Assembly: GCF_028649455.1 (NCBI RefSeq)
Contig: NZ_JAQSIO010000001.1
Span: 248,001 to 312,000 of the forward strand
DNA: 64,000 nt
Direction of reading: 5' to 3'
From: Curvibacter microcysteis
GTDB taxonomy: Bacteria; Pseudomonadota; Gammaproteobacteria; Burkholderiales; Burkholderiaceae_C
Shown here one piece after another: positions 8,209 through 17,628 of this stretch. The translations under genes and the position numbers were made by a program. Position 1 is the first letter of the stretch. Every line of letters begins with the position of its first letter. The notes below the pieces were generated by a model that was given only the letters and a program-made list of their open reading frames with translations, did no database searches and was not told the origin of the DNA.

Positions 8209-9414
8209 TCAGGCAAGGCTCGCAGCCACAGGGGTGGCGCGAGTACTCATTTTTTGCGCTACCCGCAGCGCAACGCCAGCCAGCAAAATGGGCACCACAG
8301 GCACAAGCAGCCACAAAGGCGCTGCCAGGTCACTGGCGACAAAGACGCCCATCACCCCCGGACCGATGACAGATCCGATGCGGCCAATGGCTGAACTCCA
8401 GCCGATCCCAGTGGCTCGCAGGGCGGGTGGGTAAAGGCTCACCGCCAGTGCCACCTGGCCAATGGTGCCAGCAATCAGACTGGCACCCACCACCACGATC
8501 AAGGCCAGCAGCACCCCGGGCATGCCCGCGAGCCAGGCACCCAGCGCCAGGGCGATCACCCCGAGCATCGAACTCGCCAGCAAGATGTTGCGGACATGGA
8601 AGCGAAGGCTCAGCGGGATCAGAAGCAGCGCCGCAATCACGCCGCCAATGCCCATGGCCGCGGACCCGAAGGCGACCCCTGAGGTATCAAAGCCCAATCG
8701 GTGCAGCATCGACGGCACCCAGAACGTCAGGGCATAGACCGCCGTGAAGATCAGAAAGGAGAAGGTCCAGAGCAGCAAGGTTTGCGGAGCCAGCCCCGCG
8801 CTGAGCAAGGCACTCACCCGAGCGGGCTGGGGTTGCGCGTCAGCCCAGGTCGAACCACCGGCAATGGCACGGTCTGAGGGCAGGTACATCCAGAGTGCTG
8901 GCAACAGCAGCAAGGGGGCAATGGCTCCCACGATGAAGACGGAGCTCCAACCCCAGGCCAGTATCAATTTTCCGCCGATCGCGCCTCCCACGGCGGCCCC
9001 CAGCGACAGGCCTGAGGTGACACCCACGGTGACGGACTCCCGGCGCCCGGCGGCGACGCCCTCGACGGCAAGAGACACCACCGCAGGGATCGCGGCACCC
9101 AGGCCGATGCCACACACCAGCCTGATCACAGACAACATCGTCACGCTGTCGGCAAGTGCACTGATGCCGGAACCCAGTGCAAACAAAAGGACCGAGGCAA
9201 TGACGACTTCGCGGCGCTGCAGGCGCTCTGTCAACCGGCCACTGATCGCGTAGCCCAAGGCCGCGCCAAGGCTGGTGGCCACAAAGACCGGGGTGAATGC
9301 CGACAGTGGAAGCTGCCACTGCGCGGCCAGGGTGGGCACCACAAAGCCGATGGACGTCGTGTCAAAGCCATCGGCCAAGATCGTTAGGAAGGCGAGCAAA
9401 CTGATCTTGCGCAT
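8209..9414 (-). CDS. MFS transporter, probably aromatic acid:H+ symporter-like
   Basis: A 401-residue, 12-helix major facilitator. Helix 1 carries 'ILADGFDTTSIGFVVP', close to the DGFD motif of the AAHS (aromatic acid) group. The loop after helix 2 has 'GRLTERLQRREV', a variant of motif A, and the C-terminal half has 'PPALRATGIGWSSAIGRIG', also typical of AAHS. It is the last gene of a porin-esterase-MFS unit, so it likely imports the ester or its hydrolysis product. Confidence 0.88.
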   Translation of the reverse strand: MRKISLLAFLTILADGFDTTSIGFVVPTLAAQWQLPLSAFTPVFVATSLGAALGYAISGRLTERLQRREVVIASVLLFALGSGISALADSVTMLSVIRLVCGIGLGAAIPAVVSLAVEGVAAGRRESVTVGVTSGLSLGAAVGGAIGGKLILAWGWSSVFIVGAIAPLLLLPALWMYLPSDRAIAGGSTWADAQPQPARVSALLSAGLAPQTLLLWTFSFLIFTAVYALTFWVPSMLHRLGFDTSGVAFGSAAMGIGGVIAALLLIPLSLRFHVRNILLASSMLGVIALALGAWLAGMPGVLLALIVVVGASLIAGTIGQVALAVSLYPPALRATGIGWSSAIGRIGSVIGPGVMGVFVASDLAAPLWLLVPVVPILLAGVALRVAQKMSTRATPVAASLA

Positions 9415-9479
9415 GAAGAGACTCCGCTGAGTTGGAGGTTGAGAACGGGCGTGGGCGATGAAGTGAGTTTGAACATCAT

Positions 9480-10841
9480 TCAGCGCATCGGAGGAAGTTC
9501 TTGCACGGCGATGTGCTTGGCAAAATGCAGACGTGGAATGGGCTGATCAGGGGGCAGCGCAGGCCAGAGCGGCAAGTCATTGCCTGATGGGCGGCCTTCA
9601 CGGATGAAACTGATGAAGGCCTGCCGGACGGGACGGGACAGGGCCTCGAATGCCTCCTCTTCCATGCCGCCCAGCATGGGGGCGGTCGCAAAGGCCTCCC
9701 GATTGCCAAACACGAAAGGCAGTTCAATGCAGTGGGTGGCCCCAAGAGCCTCGCCGCTGGGATCGTGATCGAAGCGGTAGACGTAGGCGACTCGTTGCGC
9801 TTGTGCGGCTTGACTGGCCCACAACAGCGACGGTGTTTCAAACACCTGTTGAGTCATGGCGTCGAAGGACCCACGCGCAAAGAAGGCCGTGGCCTCGTCC
9901 CGGGTGGTGCCAATCATGACATCCCGGCGGGTGGCTGCGATGGCCAGACTGGCTTGGAGTTGCGATGGGTAGGGCAGGAATGATCCGTCGGCAACGGGCA
10001 CAAAGGGCGGTGCTACGTCTCCCGTCTTGGCGAGGTTTTCCATGAAGAATCGGGCCGCTGCGCCTTGCGCACCCAGCAGCTGCTCCGCTGTGAGCGTTCC
10101 TAGCAAAGACAGGTGCTGTTTGTCGAGCGCATGGGCATACGCTGCGGCCATCGGGGTGCTGACCTGCGTGCTGCTGAGCTCCAGACCCAGGGGGGCGCTC
10201 ATCATGATGAGGCGTTGAACTGGCAACTCTGGGTAGGCGCACAGAAGAAGGGCGATGGACAGCCCACCAGCGGACTGACCCATCAAAGTGATCTGATCGG
10301 GATCGCCACCAAACGCTGCGATGTTGTCCTTGACCCAGGACACGGCCATGGCCTGGTCCATCAGGCCCAGATTGCCTGGTGAGACATTCGGCCCACAGAG
10401 GAAGCCGAGTGCGCCCAGACGGTAGTTCACGTTGACCACCACCATGTCGCCCTCGCTGGCCAAGCGAACGCCGTCGTACCAGGGCAGATCACCCGCACCG
10501 GTCATGAAAGCACCGCCGTGTAGCCAGATCACCACGGGTCGCTTCTGGTCGTCAGCCTTGGGCGTCCAGACGCTCAGGCGCAGACAGTCCTCTGAGCCAG
10601 GGCTCTGGTCGTCGCCCATGACATGGCTCAGACGAGAGGGGGATTGCAATGAAACAGGACCAGGCTCTGTCGCCAGGATCTGTTCTGAACTTGCGGCCAG
10701 GGGCTGGGGAGGACAAAAGCGCAGCTTTCCCACAGGGGCTTGTGCATACGAGATGCCGCGATAAGCCTGGACATCTTCAAGGTCCAGTCCAGCGAAGGAG
10801 CCGCTGGGCGCATGGGCAATGGGGGAGGAGGCAGTCGTCAT
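9480..10841 (-). CDS. Carboxylesterase type B
   Basis: A 453-residue alpha/beta hydrolase of the carboxylesterase/lipase type B family. Seen: 'YRGISYAQAPVGKLRF' near the N terminus, 'EDCL' (84-87), oxyanion-hole 'HGGAF' (108-112) and the nucleophile elbow GQSAG with Ser190. A downstream 'GATHCIELPFVF' supplies the catalytic His. There is no signal peptide, so it is probably cytoplasmic. ATG 10841 is preferred over TTG 10853. Between porin and MFS genes, it likely hydrolyses an imported (aromatic) ester. Confidence 0.9.
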   Translation of the reverse strand: MTTASSPIAHAPSGSFAGLDLEDVQAYRGISYAQAPVGKLRFCPPQPLAASSEQILATEPGPVSLQSPSRLSHVMGDDQSPGSEDCLRLSVWTPKADDQKRPVVIWLHGGAFMTGAGDLPWYDGVRLASEGDMVVVNVNYRLGALGFLCGPNVSPGNLGLMDQAMAVSWVKDNIAAFGGDPDQITLMGQSAGGLSIALLLCAYPELPVQRLIMMSAPLGLELSSTQVSTPMAAAYAHALDKQHLSLLGTLTAEQLLGAQGAAARFFMENLAKTGDVAPPFVPVADGSFLPYPSQLQASLAIAATRRDVMIGTTRDEATAFFARGSFDAMTQQVFETPSLLWASQAAQAQRVAYVYRFDHDPSGEALGATHCIELPFVFGNREAFATAPMLGGMEEEAFEALSRPVRQAFISFIREGRPSGNDLPLWPALPPDQPIPRLHFAKHIAVQELPPMR

Positions 10842-10904
10842 AGCAGGATTCAATTCGAGTCAGGGCAGAGCAGGGCGCGAGCGCCCGTTGCATGAGAGAA
10901 GGTG

Positions 10905-11993
10905 TCAGAAGGTGTGGCGCATGCCGAGCAGCATCGAGGTCCCTGGGTTAACGCCTGTGACGCGGTCACGCAGCAGCGCGACATAGACGTCCGTGCGTTT
11001 GGACAACCAGAGGTCATAGCCCATGGAGACGGTGGTGCGTGCCTGGTTGGCCTTGGCCGTCTGTGTCTCGTTGGTGTGGGCCACCGAGAGCAGGACGCGT
11101 CCGGCCCCAGCCAAAACCGAGGTGCCGAGCTGTGACGTGTTCAGCCGGGCTTGTGCCCCGTTGCTGGCATCAATGTTCGATTTCAGGTTCTGAGCAAACA
11201 ATTTGGCAGGGCCCATGTCATAGCTGGCGCCGCTCTGGATGTTCTGGACGCTGTTGGCCGTGATCAGCGGGCGTGCGGCGGTAGCCAGCGGTGCGACAGG
11301 GGCACCCCAGTTCAGGTTCATCTGGTCCATCTTTTCGTAGACCAGGCCACCGTAGAACCCACCGTTCGTGTAGTTGATCCCCACCGTGTTTCGTTTGCCG
11401 GTGTTACCGCCTTGGGCCAGTGCGCTTTGAACTGTGAAGCGCCAGCCCTGCATGGGGCGACTGGTGAACGCCAGGCTGTTGGCCCAGGCCGAGTCACTGG
11501 CGCCTTCGCTGGTCAGAAAAGGCTGGGTTGGACTGGGCATGTAGGTGTGCATCATGTAGGGCCCCAGGTTGGTGGCCGAACCAAAGGGGTTCAGGCTGAT
11601 CGCCAACAGAAAACCGGGTGTGACCGCACGACCCACCTGGAACACGCCCCAAGGGCTGGTCAGCCCCACCCAGGACGTGCGCGCCCAATAGGGGTCCGCG
11701 CTGCTGCGTCCTGCCGCGCCACTGTTCACCAGAATGAAGGACTCCATTTGGGTCGCGGCGCCCCAGCCGCCGCCCAGGTCCTCCTGGGTTTTGATGCCCC
11801 AGTAAGAGGTGGTCATGGAGCCGTTGAAGACACCGGCGGTTTTGCCTGCACCAGCCAGTTGCAAACGGCCGGCACTGACATCCAGCAAGCCATACATTTG
11901 CACCTGTGATTGCGCCTGAACGCTTGTTGATAATCCGCCGATGGCCGTGCTGGCGATTATTCCAAGGGTTATTTTTTTGAAATGAGTTTGCAT
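10905..11993 (-). CDS. Gram-negative porin (Burkholderiales trimeric type)
   Basis: A 362-residue outer-membrane porin. Signal peptide MQTHFKKITLGIIASTAIGGLSTSVQA, then 'QVQMYGLLDVSAGR', the standard first strand. It continues with alternating amphipathic strands ('SYWGIKTQEDLGGGWGAATQMES', 'FQVGR') and ends in 'LLGMRHTF' with the C-terminal Phe needed for Bam assembly. ATG 11993 is chosen because it places the signal peptide at the N terminus. First gene of the porin-esterase-MFS unit; divergent from an AraC regulator. Confidence 0.92.
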   Translation of the reverse strand: MQTHFKKITLGIIASTAIGGLSTSVQAQSQVQMYGLLDVSAGRLQLAGAGKTAGVFNGSMTTSYWGIKTQEDLGGGWGAATQMESFILVNSGAAGRSSADPYWARTSWVGLTSPWGVFQVGRAVTPGFLLAISLNPFGSATNLGPYMMHTYMPSPTQPFLTSEGASDSAWANSLAFTSRPMQGWRFTVQSALAQGGNTGKRNTVGINYTNGGFYGGLVYEKMDQMNLNWGAPVAPLATAARPLITANSVQNIQSGASYDMGPAKLFAQNLKSNIDASNGAQARLNTSQLGTSVLAGAGRVLLSVAHTNETQTAKANQARTTVSMGYDLWLSKRTDVYVALLRDRVTGVNPGTSMLLGMRHTF

Positions 11994-12601
11994 GATGGTC
12001 GGTGGGTTAGGAAGGCGTCTGAATATAGATTCAGCGCCGGGTGAGCGTCGACCTATTTCCATGGAACACTCTGTTTCATTCGGGTTGGCCTGGCCTTTGC
12101 ATTCTGAGAACCCGATTAAGCAGCATTCCTTTAAATCAAAACAGAGAGGCTTTTCATTGGGGTTTTCACCAAAGGGCTAGGGGCCTGTTTGGGGTGCTTG
12201 CAAGGCCAATACGGCCTGATCAGGCAGGTCTGACGGGCTTTGTGCGCCAGGGGCAGCCCTTCCTGCGCCGGCAAGCGCTTGCTTGTGAGGCGTATTTGGT
12301 ATGCCTGGATTGAATTCACTCGAGACCACTTTGGAGAATGGTTTGAGCTTCAGATATTCTTGCTTTCTTTTTAGCGCCCATCCCCAAATTGGGGCGTCGC
12401 TGCACGTCATTGGGTATTGCTTGTGGATTTTCTGAATTCTTGCGCCGGATTGGTGCAAAAATACGCAGCCTTGTTGCCGGGTTTTGCGCTGTTTGAGTTG
12501 AAAGCTATGACGCTGCCGGTGGTCTCTCTGCTGATTAAAGGGTTATCCCGGATGGCCGCTGTCGATTCGATTGAAAATGATTTTCTTGAAATAGGTTGTG
12601 C
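11994..12601. promoter_or_regulatory. Divergent control region between porin and AraC genes
   Basis: 608 bases without a supported gene. It must hold the promoters of the porin operon (minus) and the AraC gene (plus). The part next to the porin start is AT-richer (TTATTTTTTTGAAATGAG around 11970). I see no clear operator repeat. Confidence 0.4.
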
Positions 12602-13603
12602 ATGATTGAGCAAAATTCAGTGTTCCATCACCGCATGTGGGGCGCATTCACCGATGTGTCGGGCGCTCGGGACTGGATGCGGCGGGTCTGTGGTCCGCAT
12701 GACTTGGTGGTGCGACCAGGGCGTTCGCTGCGCTTTGTCCATGCAGGCGACCAATTGGGCGCCTTGTCCACGGCCATTGGCTGCATCGAATACGGCACCG
12801 ATGTGCGCATCGACATCCAGGGCCGCAGCCCCCTGGACCGTTACAGCATCAGCCTGCCCTTGAGTGGAGAGCAGGCCTTGCGCATCGGGGGGCATGTGAT
12901 TGGTTCGGACCCGGAGCACGGCCTGATCATCGATCCGTCAGCCCATCAGGAGCTTTCGATCAGCGGCCACTGCCGCAAGCTCCTAGTGGCCATTGATCGT
13001 GGCGCGATGCACTCGGTTCTGTCCCAGATGCTGGGGCACCCGGTGCATTCACCGATCGAATTTGAACCGTGCATCGCCATGGATCAGAGCGCGGCACACA
13101 CCTGGTGGCGCTGGGTTCGTCTGCTGTGGGAGGACATGGGGCACCAGGGCAATCTCATGCACCACAACGCACTGGCGCTGGGGGTTGAGACCTCTCTGAT
13201 TCAGGGCCTCCTGAGTTTTCAGCGGCACAACTACTCGGACCAACTGGCGCAGGTGCAGCAGCAAGTCTTGCCGCGCCATGTCGCTGGCCTGAAGAACGCG
13301 CTGATCGAACACGCCCGAGAGGACGTGGACATGGAGGCACTGGTGTCCGCGCAAGGGTTCAGCTCGCGGCGCATGAGCGCGGACTTTCGCGCCCACATGG
13401 GGTTGACGCCCACACAGTTTCTGCGCCAACACCGGCTTCAGCAGGCCCGCCTCGACATCGTGCGCAGCGCTTCTACCAAGTACATCTCCGAAATCGCGCT
13501 GGCTTGGGGCTTTGAGCACCTGGGGCGCTTTGCCCAGGCCTACCGAGACGCTTTTGGCGAGTCGCCCTCGGCCACCGCGCAGCGTCATCGTCCCCAGGGC
13601 TGA
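12602..13603 (+). CDS. AraC family transcriptional regulator with AraC-binding-like N domain
   Basis: A 333-residue regulator. The N-terminal two thirds ('LGALSTAIGCIEYGTDVRID', 'DRYSISLPLSGEQ', 'LIIDPSAHQELSI') match the AraC-binding-like domain found in AntR- and CbdS-type activators of aromatic-acid genes. The C terminus has the double HTH: 'VDMEALVSAQGFSSRRMSADFRAHMGLTP' and 'ISEIALAWGFEHLGRFAQAYRDAFGESP'. ATG 12602 follows an AT-rich leader. Candidate targets are the divergent porin-esterase-MFS unit and, less directly, antABC 3 kb away. Confidence 0.9.
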   Translation: MIEQNSVFHHRMWGAFTDVSGARDWMRRVCGPHDLVVRPGRSLRFVHAGDQLGALSTAIGCIEYGTDVRIDIQGRSPLDRYSISLPLSGEQALRIGGHVIGSDPEHGLIIDPSAHQELSISGHCRKLLVAIDRGAMHSVLSQMLGHPVHSPIEFEPCIAMDQSAAHTWWRWVRLLWEDMGHQGNLMHHNALALGVETSLIQGLLSFQRHNYSDQLAQVQQQVLPRHVAGLKNALIEHAREDVDMEALVSAQGFSSRRMSADFRAHMGLTPTQFLRQHRLQQARLDIVRSASTKYISEIALAWGFEHLGRFAQAYRDAFGESPSATAQRHRPQG

Positions 13604-13616
13604 GGGCAGGGCAGGC

Positions 13617-14540
13617 TCAGTGCTGGGCCTCGACTGAACCATCGATCAAGGCCTGCAATGCGGGCTTGGCCAGCTGCAAAAAGGCCTGGCCGGCCAGGCT
13701 GAGCCGCCTCCGGGAGGGGTACAGCGCATAGATGGTCATGGGGGCCAGTGACCAATGCGGGAGCAGCCGGCGCAAACGCCCCTCCGCGACCAAGGGGGCC
13801 GCCAGTGCCACCGGCAGCCGCGTGACGCCCAGGCCCGCCAGCGCGGCTTCCTTGACGGCGAGCAGGTTGTCTGTCACGAAGCGCGCGGGCATCCGCAGTT
13901 CCTCGGCGTGATCCTGGGGGTCTTGCAGGGTCCAGCTGGTCTGGGATTCGCCTGAGTTCCAGCCAATCGAATCTAGCCCGGCCAAGTCCGCTGGGGCGTT
14001 GATCGCTTCCCTGCCTTGCAACAGCCCCGGCGCGGCATACAGACCATAGGGAGCCTGAACCAGCTGTTGGGCGACCACATCAGAGTCAGGTAGCGTCTGG
14101 GAGCTGGGGTGGATCACGATGTCAAAGTTCTGCGCCAATGCCTCGGTGGTGCCTCGGGTCGAGCTCAGAAAAAGGCGCACTCGCGGGTGAGCCAGTCCGT
14201 AGTTGACCGCCACGGAGCAAAGCAGGATCGTGGACAGCGCCATGGGGCAGGCGATGCGCAGATCACCCGCCGGCTCCTTGGCGTTGTCGTTGGCCACCAA
14301 GATGGCGGCATGGGCCGCGTCGCGGATTTTCAGGCCCTGCTCGAACAGTTGTCGCCCCATGTCGGTGACTTCAAAGCGCCGGGTGTTGCGCATGATGACG
14401 CACACACCCAGGCGTTCTTCGAGAGCGCTGATTCGCCGACTCATGCTCGCCAGGGGGATGCCCGATCGCTCACTGGCGGCACGGTAGCCCCCCGACTCAA
14501 CGACTTCGACCAACAGCAGCAACTCTTCGACCGTGGCCAT
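13617..14540 (-). CDS. LysR family transcriptional regulator
   Basis: A 307-residue LTTR starting MATVEELLLLVEVVESGGYRAASERSGI, with HTH 'PLASMSRRISALEERLGV' and an effector domain ending 'RLRRLLPHWSLAPMTIYALYPSRRRLS'. This resembles the AaeR/DsdC-like group. ATG 14540 is preferred because GGGG stands 6 bases upstream and the protein then begins like other LTTRs; ATGs at 14597 and 14615 extend it. It lies just downstream of antC on the same strand and converges with the AraC gene, and may regulate antABC. Confidence 0.85.
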   Translation of the reverse strand: MATVEELLLLVEVVESGGYRAASERSGIPLASMSRRISALEERLGVCVIMRNTRRFEVTDMGRQLFEQGLKIRDAAHAAILVANDNAKEPAGDLRIACPMALSTILLCSVAVNYGLAHPRVRLFLSSTRGTTEALAQNFDIVIHPSSQTLPDSDVVAQQLVQAPYGLYAAPGLLQGREAINAPADLAGLDSIGWNSGESQTSWTLQDPQDHAEELRMPARFVTDNLLAVKEAALAGLGVTRLPVALAAPLVAEGRLRRLLPHWSLAPMTIYALYPSRRRLSLAGQAFLQLAKPALQALIDGSVEAQH

Positions 14541-14714
14541 CAGCCCCGATGTGTTCTTGGCGAGATCGGTTCCGCCGGTTTTTTCTTTCACAGCCATGGG
14601 AATCAAGCACAACATGCCGGTTGGCGGACCGTCCGCGCTCGGCCATTGCCAAGCACTGCCACTATAGGCCGCAAATGGATGGCGCTGCTGTTACGGCGGT
14701 CCGGGGCCTGGAGT

Positions 14715-15728
14715 TCATGCGCCCGGGGTGAAGCGTTCGATGTAAAAGCCTGCGGGTTGACAGGGGGCCGTCGCCATCCAGTCACTGAGCGCTTGCACCA
14801 TCATCGGCGGGCCACACACATACATGTCGACATCACCCTCGCGCAGCATGCTGGGCTGCAAGTGCTGAACCAAGTGACCGCGAAGCCCCTGGGTGGATGC
14901 AGGGTCGGAGACGCACAAAGTGACTTCCAGTTGAGGCAGTCGGTGTCGGAGGGTCTGCAGCAGGGACAGCACCGGGACATCCTGGTCATCCGACAGGCCC
15001 AGCAGAAGGTGGCAGGCTGGTGCCGAGTCAGGATTTTGTGCCAGCAATTCCAGCATGGCCAGCATCGGGCCCAGGCCGGTTCCTCCGGCTAGCATCAGCA
15101 AGGGCCGTCGGGCGGGGCGCAGGTAGAAGCTGCCAAACGACGCTTGCAGCTTCAGGCTTTCACCGGCCTGGGCCTGGTGTTGCAGCCACTGGCTCATGCG
15201 GCCATCCGGCAACAGGCGCACCAGCAGGTCGACCTCTCCGGGCTCGCGCACCAGGGAGCTGAAGGAGTAGGCCCGGCTAGCACTGCCATCGGGCAGCCAC
15301 AGCCTCAGGTACTGGCCGGGCAGGAAGCGCATCGCCATCAACTGGGGGTGCTCCAGGGTCAGCGACACCATGCGGGGGCCCCGTTTTTGGAGTGAACGCA
15401 CGCGCACTTCCAGCTCGAGCGGCTTGTGCAGGCAGGCCGAAGCGTCGATCGGGACGTGCACGACGCCATGGGAGCGGGGCCGCATCTGGCAACCCAGGGC
15501 CCAGCCGAGTTGGGCGTCAGCTGCACTCAGTGCGTCTTCTGCGCAGTCTCCAGGGTCGAAGTCGCCTGACTCCACCTGGCATCGGCAGGTGCCGCAAGCG
15601 CCTTCCCGACAGTCCACCGGGAAGCGAATGCCCTGGCGAATCGAGGCGTCCGCCAGGGTTTCGCCGGACCTCACCTGGATGAAGCGTGTGGCGCCGTCCT
15701 CGAAGCGCAAGCCAATCTGATGTTCCAT
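14715..15728 (-). CDS. antC: Anthranilate 1,2-dioxygenase, reductase component
   Basis: A 337-residue electron-transfer protein. The N-terminal plant-type [2Fe-2S] domain has Cys40, Cys45, Cys48 and Cys80 (CREGACGTC core). An FAD domain follows with RAYS at 152-155, then an NAD domain with GGTGLG at 215-220 and 'YVCGPPMM' near the C terminus. It moves electrons from NADH to the AntAB oxygenase. ATG 15728 has AAAGG upstream; a GTG at 15746 overlapping the antB stop is less likely. The order antA-antB-antC and the homology of AntA support anthranilate over benzoate as substrate. Confidence 0.9.
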   Translation of the reverse strand: MEHQIGLRFEDGATRFIQVRSGETLADASIRQGIRFPVDCREGACGTCRCQVESGDFDPGDCAEDALSAADAQLGWALGCQMRPRSHGVVHVPIDASACLHKPLELEVRVRSLQKRGPRMVSLTLEHPQLMAMRFLPGQYLRLWLPDGSASRAYSFSSLVREPGEVDLLVRLLPDGRMSQWLQHQAQAGESLKLQASFGSFYLRPARRPLLMLAGGTGLGPMLAMLELLAQNPDSAPACHLLLGLSDDQDVPVLSLLQTLRHRLPQLEVTLCVSDPASTQGLRGHLVQHLQPSMLREGDVDMYVCGPPMMVQALSDWMATAPCQPAGFYIERFTPGA

Positions 15729-15742
15729 GGTTTCGCCTTTGA

Positions 15743-16237
15743 TCACAGGTGGTAGAAGTCCAGCACCGCATTGATCCGGTCGTTGAGCAACAACACATGC
15801 TTGCGCAGGATGCTGAAGCTCGCTCCGCTTTGGCGCATCTCGTAGCTCACTTCACCGAAGTAGCAGTCGGCCTGGCCTTGGCGGGTGTAGTGGGTGCTCC
15901 ATTTCGCACCGACCTGGAGGACGCCCTGCGCTTGCGAGCGAATGCGCACGTTGTTGATCTGGTGCAGGGTGCGTGGCATGGGTTGGCTGGCAGCCGACTT
16001 GCCGGTCCGCAGGCGGAAGATGCGGTCTTCCAGGCCGCCCCGGTTGGCGTAGTAAATCATCGACATCTCGCGCTTCGGGTCGGTCGTGGCGACATGCTCG
16101 GAGTCCCACTGAGGCACATGGAAGACGGCGCTGGGTTCAAAACACGCCAGGTACTCATCCCATTGCTGGCGGTCGCACCAGTCGGCCTGGTCGTACAGGA
16201 ATTGTTCGACAGCGTGTTGAAGCTCAATGGGGCTCAT
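15743..16237 (-). CDS. antB: Anthranilate 1,2-dioxygenase, small (beta) subunit
   Basis: A 164-residue ring-hydroxylating dioxygenase beta subunit (SnoaL/NTF2-like fold), the usual AntB length. Recognisable stretches are 'EQFLYDQADWCDRQQWDEYLACF', 'IYYANRGGLEDRIFRLRTGKSAA' and 'LRKHVLLLNDRINAVLDFYHL'. Structural partner of AntA in an alpha3-beta3 oxygenase. The start ATG 16237 overlaps the antA stop (16234-16236), implying translational coupling; the open frame reaching 16405 is an artefact inside antA. Confidence 0.9.
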   Translation of the reverse strand: MSPIELQHAVEQFLYDQADWCDRQQWDEYLACFEPSAVFHVPQWDSEHVATTDPKREMSMIYYANRGGLEDRIFRLRTGKSAASQPMPRTLHQINNVRIRSQAQGVLQVGAKWSTHYTRQGQADCYFGEVSYEMRQSGASFSILRKHVLLLNDRINAVLDFYHL

Positions 16238-17628
16238 GCCTGTACCTCCTTGGCGGTGGATGCGTGGTCTGCGAGGCCGTCCAGCATCTTTTGCCGCCAA
16301 GCGCTGTGTTGATTCACGAACAAGCCTTCGTGGGTGATCTCGGTGCCCGTGAGCACGGGGTGGATGCCCAGGGTCTGGGCGTTGTGGGTTTGCTCGCTTG
16401 TCCAAGCCTGGCAGCCTCGCGAGATGTCGTTCCAGGGCTCGGCGCGGCCTTGAAAGCCGCGTTGCGCTTCGCGGAACTCAACCAGGTCGTCTGGCGTTCC
16501 CATGCCGCTGACATTGAAGAAGTCCTCGAACTGGCGGATGCGATTTTCACGATCTGCCGGTGATTCGCCCTTGACCCCAATGCACTGGCTGACGATCTCC
16601 GTCTTGTTCCAGGCGACCGGGCGAATGATGCGCAGCTGCGAGCTGATCTGGTCCATGAAGAACAGGCTGGGGTACAGGTTGAGGTTGCGCAGTCGATGCA
16701 TCATCCAGCGCGCTCGTTCCGGCCCGTGTTCGGCCTCAGCCCGCGGCATCACGGTGGCGTAGCCCGCGCGAACTTCCGGATTGGGCATTTCGCTGAACAA
16801 CACCGAGTGACCGTGCTGGAACGAGAACCAGCCATCGTCCGTGGTGGCGTCTCCTGCGCCGAGCTTGCGGTAGTCCAGGGTTTTGAAATCGGTGCTGCCT
16901 TGCGCGCTGTCCAGTTCGTGGCGGTGGACCACGGTGGCTACATAGTTGTAGTGCACGGTGCTGACGTGGTAACCGTCCAGGCCGTTCTCGGTTTGCAGTT
17001 TCCAGTTGCCGTCGAAGGTATAGGTTGAACGCCCTGGCAACACCTCCAGTTCACCGGTCGGCGATTGGTCCACCATCAGGTCCAGGAACACTTTGGTATC
17101 GCCAAGGTAGTCCTCCAGCGCCAGGCTGGTTTCGGTGTCCAAGTTGATGAACACGAAGCCTCGGTAGCTGGCGACTTTGGCCTTCTTCAAGCCGTGCTGA
17201 TGGAGGTCAAAGTCAGGTCCGTATTCGCTCGGCGCTTTGACTTTGATCAGGCGACCATCGGGCTTGTAGGTCCAAGCGTGGAAGGGACAGGTGAAGGCAG
17301 CCTGTCGGCCTTTGCAAACGCGCGTCAGCGTCGTGCCTCGGTGTGCGCAGGCGTTGATGAGCGCGTGGAGTTGACCCTGTGCATCTCGGGTGACGATCAG
17401 GGGTTGGCGACCAGCGTTCAAGGTGATGAAGTCGTTGGGCTGGCTGATTTCGCTTTCATGGCAGGCATAGATCCATGTCTTCTCGAAGATCAACGCCATT
17501 TCGAGATCGAACAGTTCGGGCTCCGTGAACATGTCTCGCCGGACGCGGTAGACCTGGTCCTCGGGTCTGAAGTCCAAACAGCCATCGATGAAGTCGCGCC
17601 ATTGTTGCGGGCTGCGTGAGGTACTCAT
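16234..17628 (-). CDS. antA: Anthranilate 1,2-dioxygenase, large (alpha) subunit
   Basis: A 464-residue Rieske non-haem iron oxygenase that converts anthranilate to catechol with loss of CO2 and ammonia. Rieske ligands are Cys94, His96, Cys114 and His117; the mononuclear iron site has Asp218, His221 and His226 ('NGLDGYHVSTVHYN'). The N terminus 'FIDGCLDFRPEDQVYRV' and 'FTEPELFDLEMALIFEKTWIYACHESEI' closely follow AntA proteins. ATG 17628 has AGGA about 9 bases upstream. First gene of antABC; a terminator at 17885-17923 isolates it from catA, so it needs its own promoter in 17635-17885. Confidence 0.92.
   Translation of the reverse strand: MSTSRSPQQWRDFIDGCLDFRPEDQVYRVRRDMFTEPELFDLEMALIFEKTWIYACHESEISQPNDFITLNAGRQPLIVTRDAQGQLHALINACAHRGTTLTRVCKGRQAAFTCPFHAWTYKPDGRLIKVKAPSEYGPDFDLHQHGLKKAKVASYRGFVFINLDTETSLALEDYLGDTKVFLDLMVDQSPTGELEVLPGRSTYTFDGNWKLQTENGLDGYHVSTVHYNYVATVVHRHELDSAQGSTDFKTLDYRKLGAGDATTDDGWFSFQHGHSVLFSEMPNPEVRAGYATVMPRAEAEHGPERARWMMHRLRNLNLYPSLFFMDQISSQLRIIRPVAWNKTEIVSQCIGVKGESPADRENRIRQFEDFFNVSGMGTPDDLVEFREAQRGFQGRAEPWNDISRGCQAWTSEQTHNAQTLGIHPVLTGTEITHEGLFVNQHSAWRQKMLDGLADHASTAKEVQA

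Noticed and set aside
16238-16405. Longer antB start giving a 56-residue N-terminal extension
   Set aside because: The extension is Arg/Pro/His-rich and lies within the antA coding region; the shorter start gives the family length.
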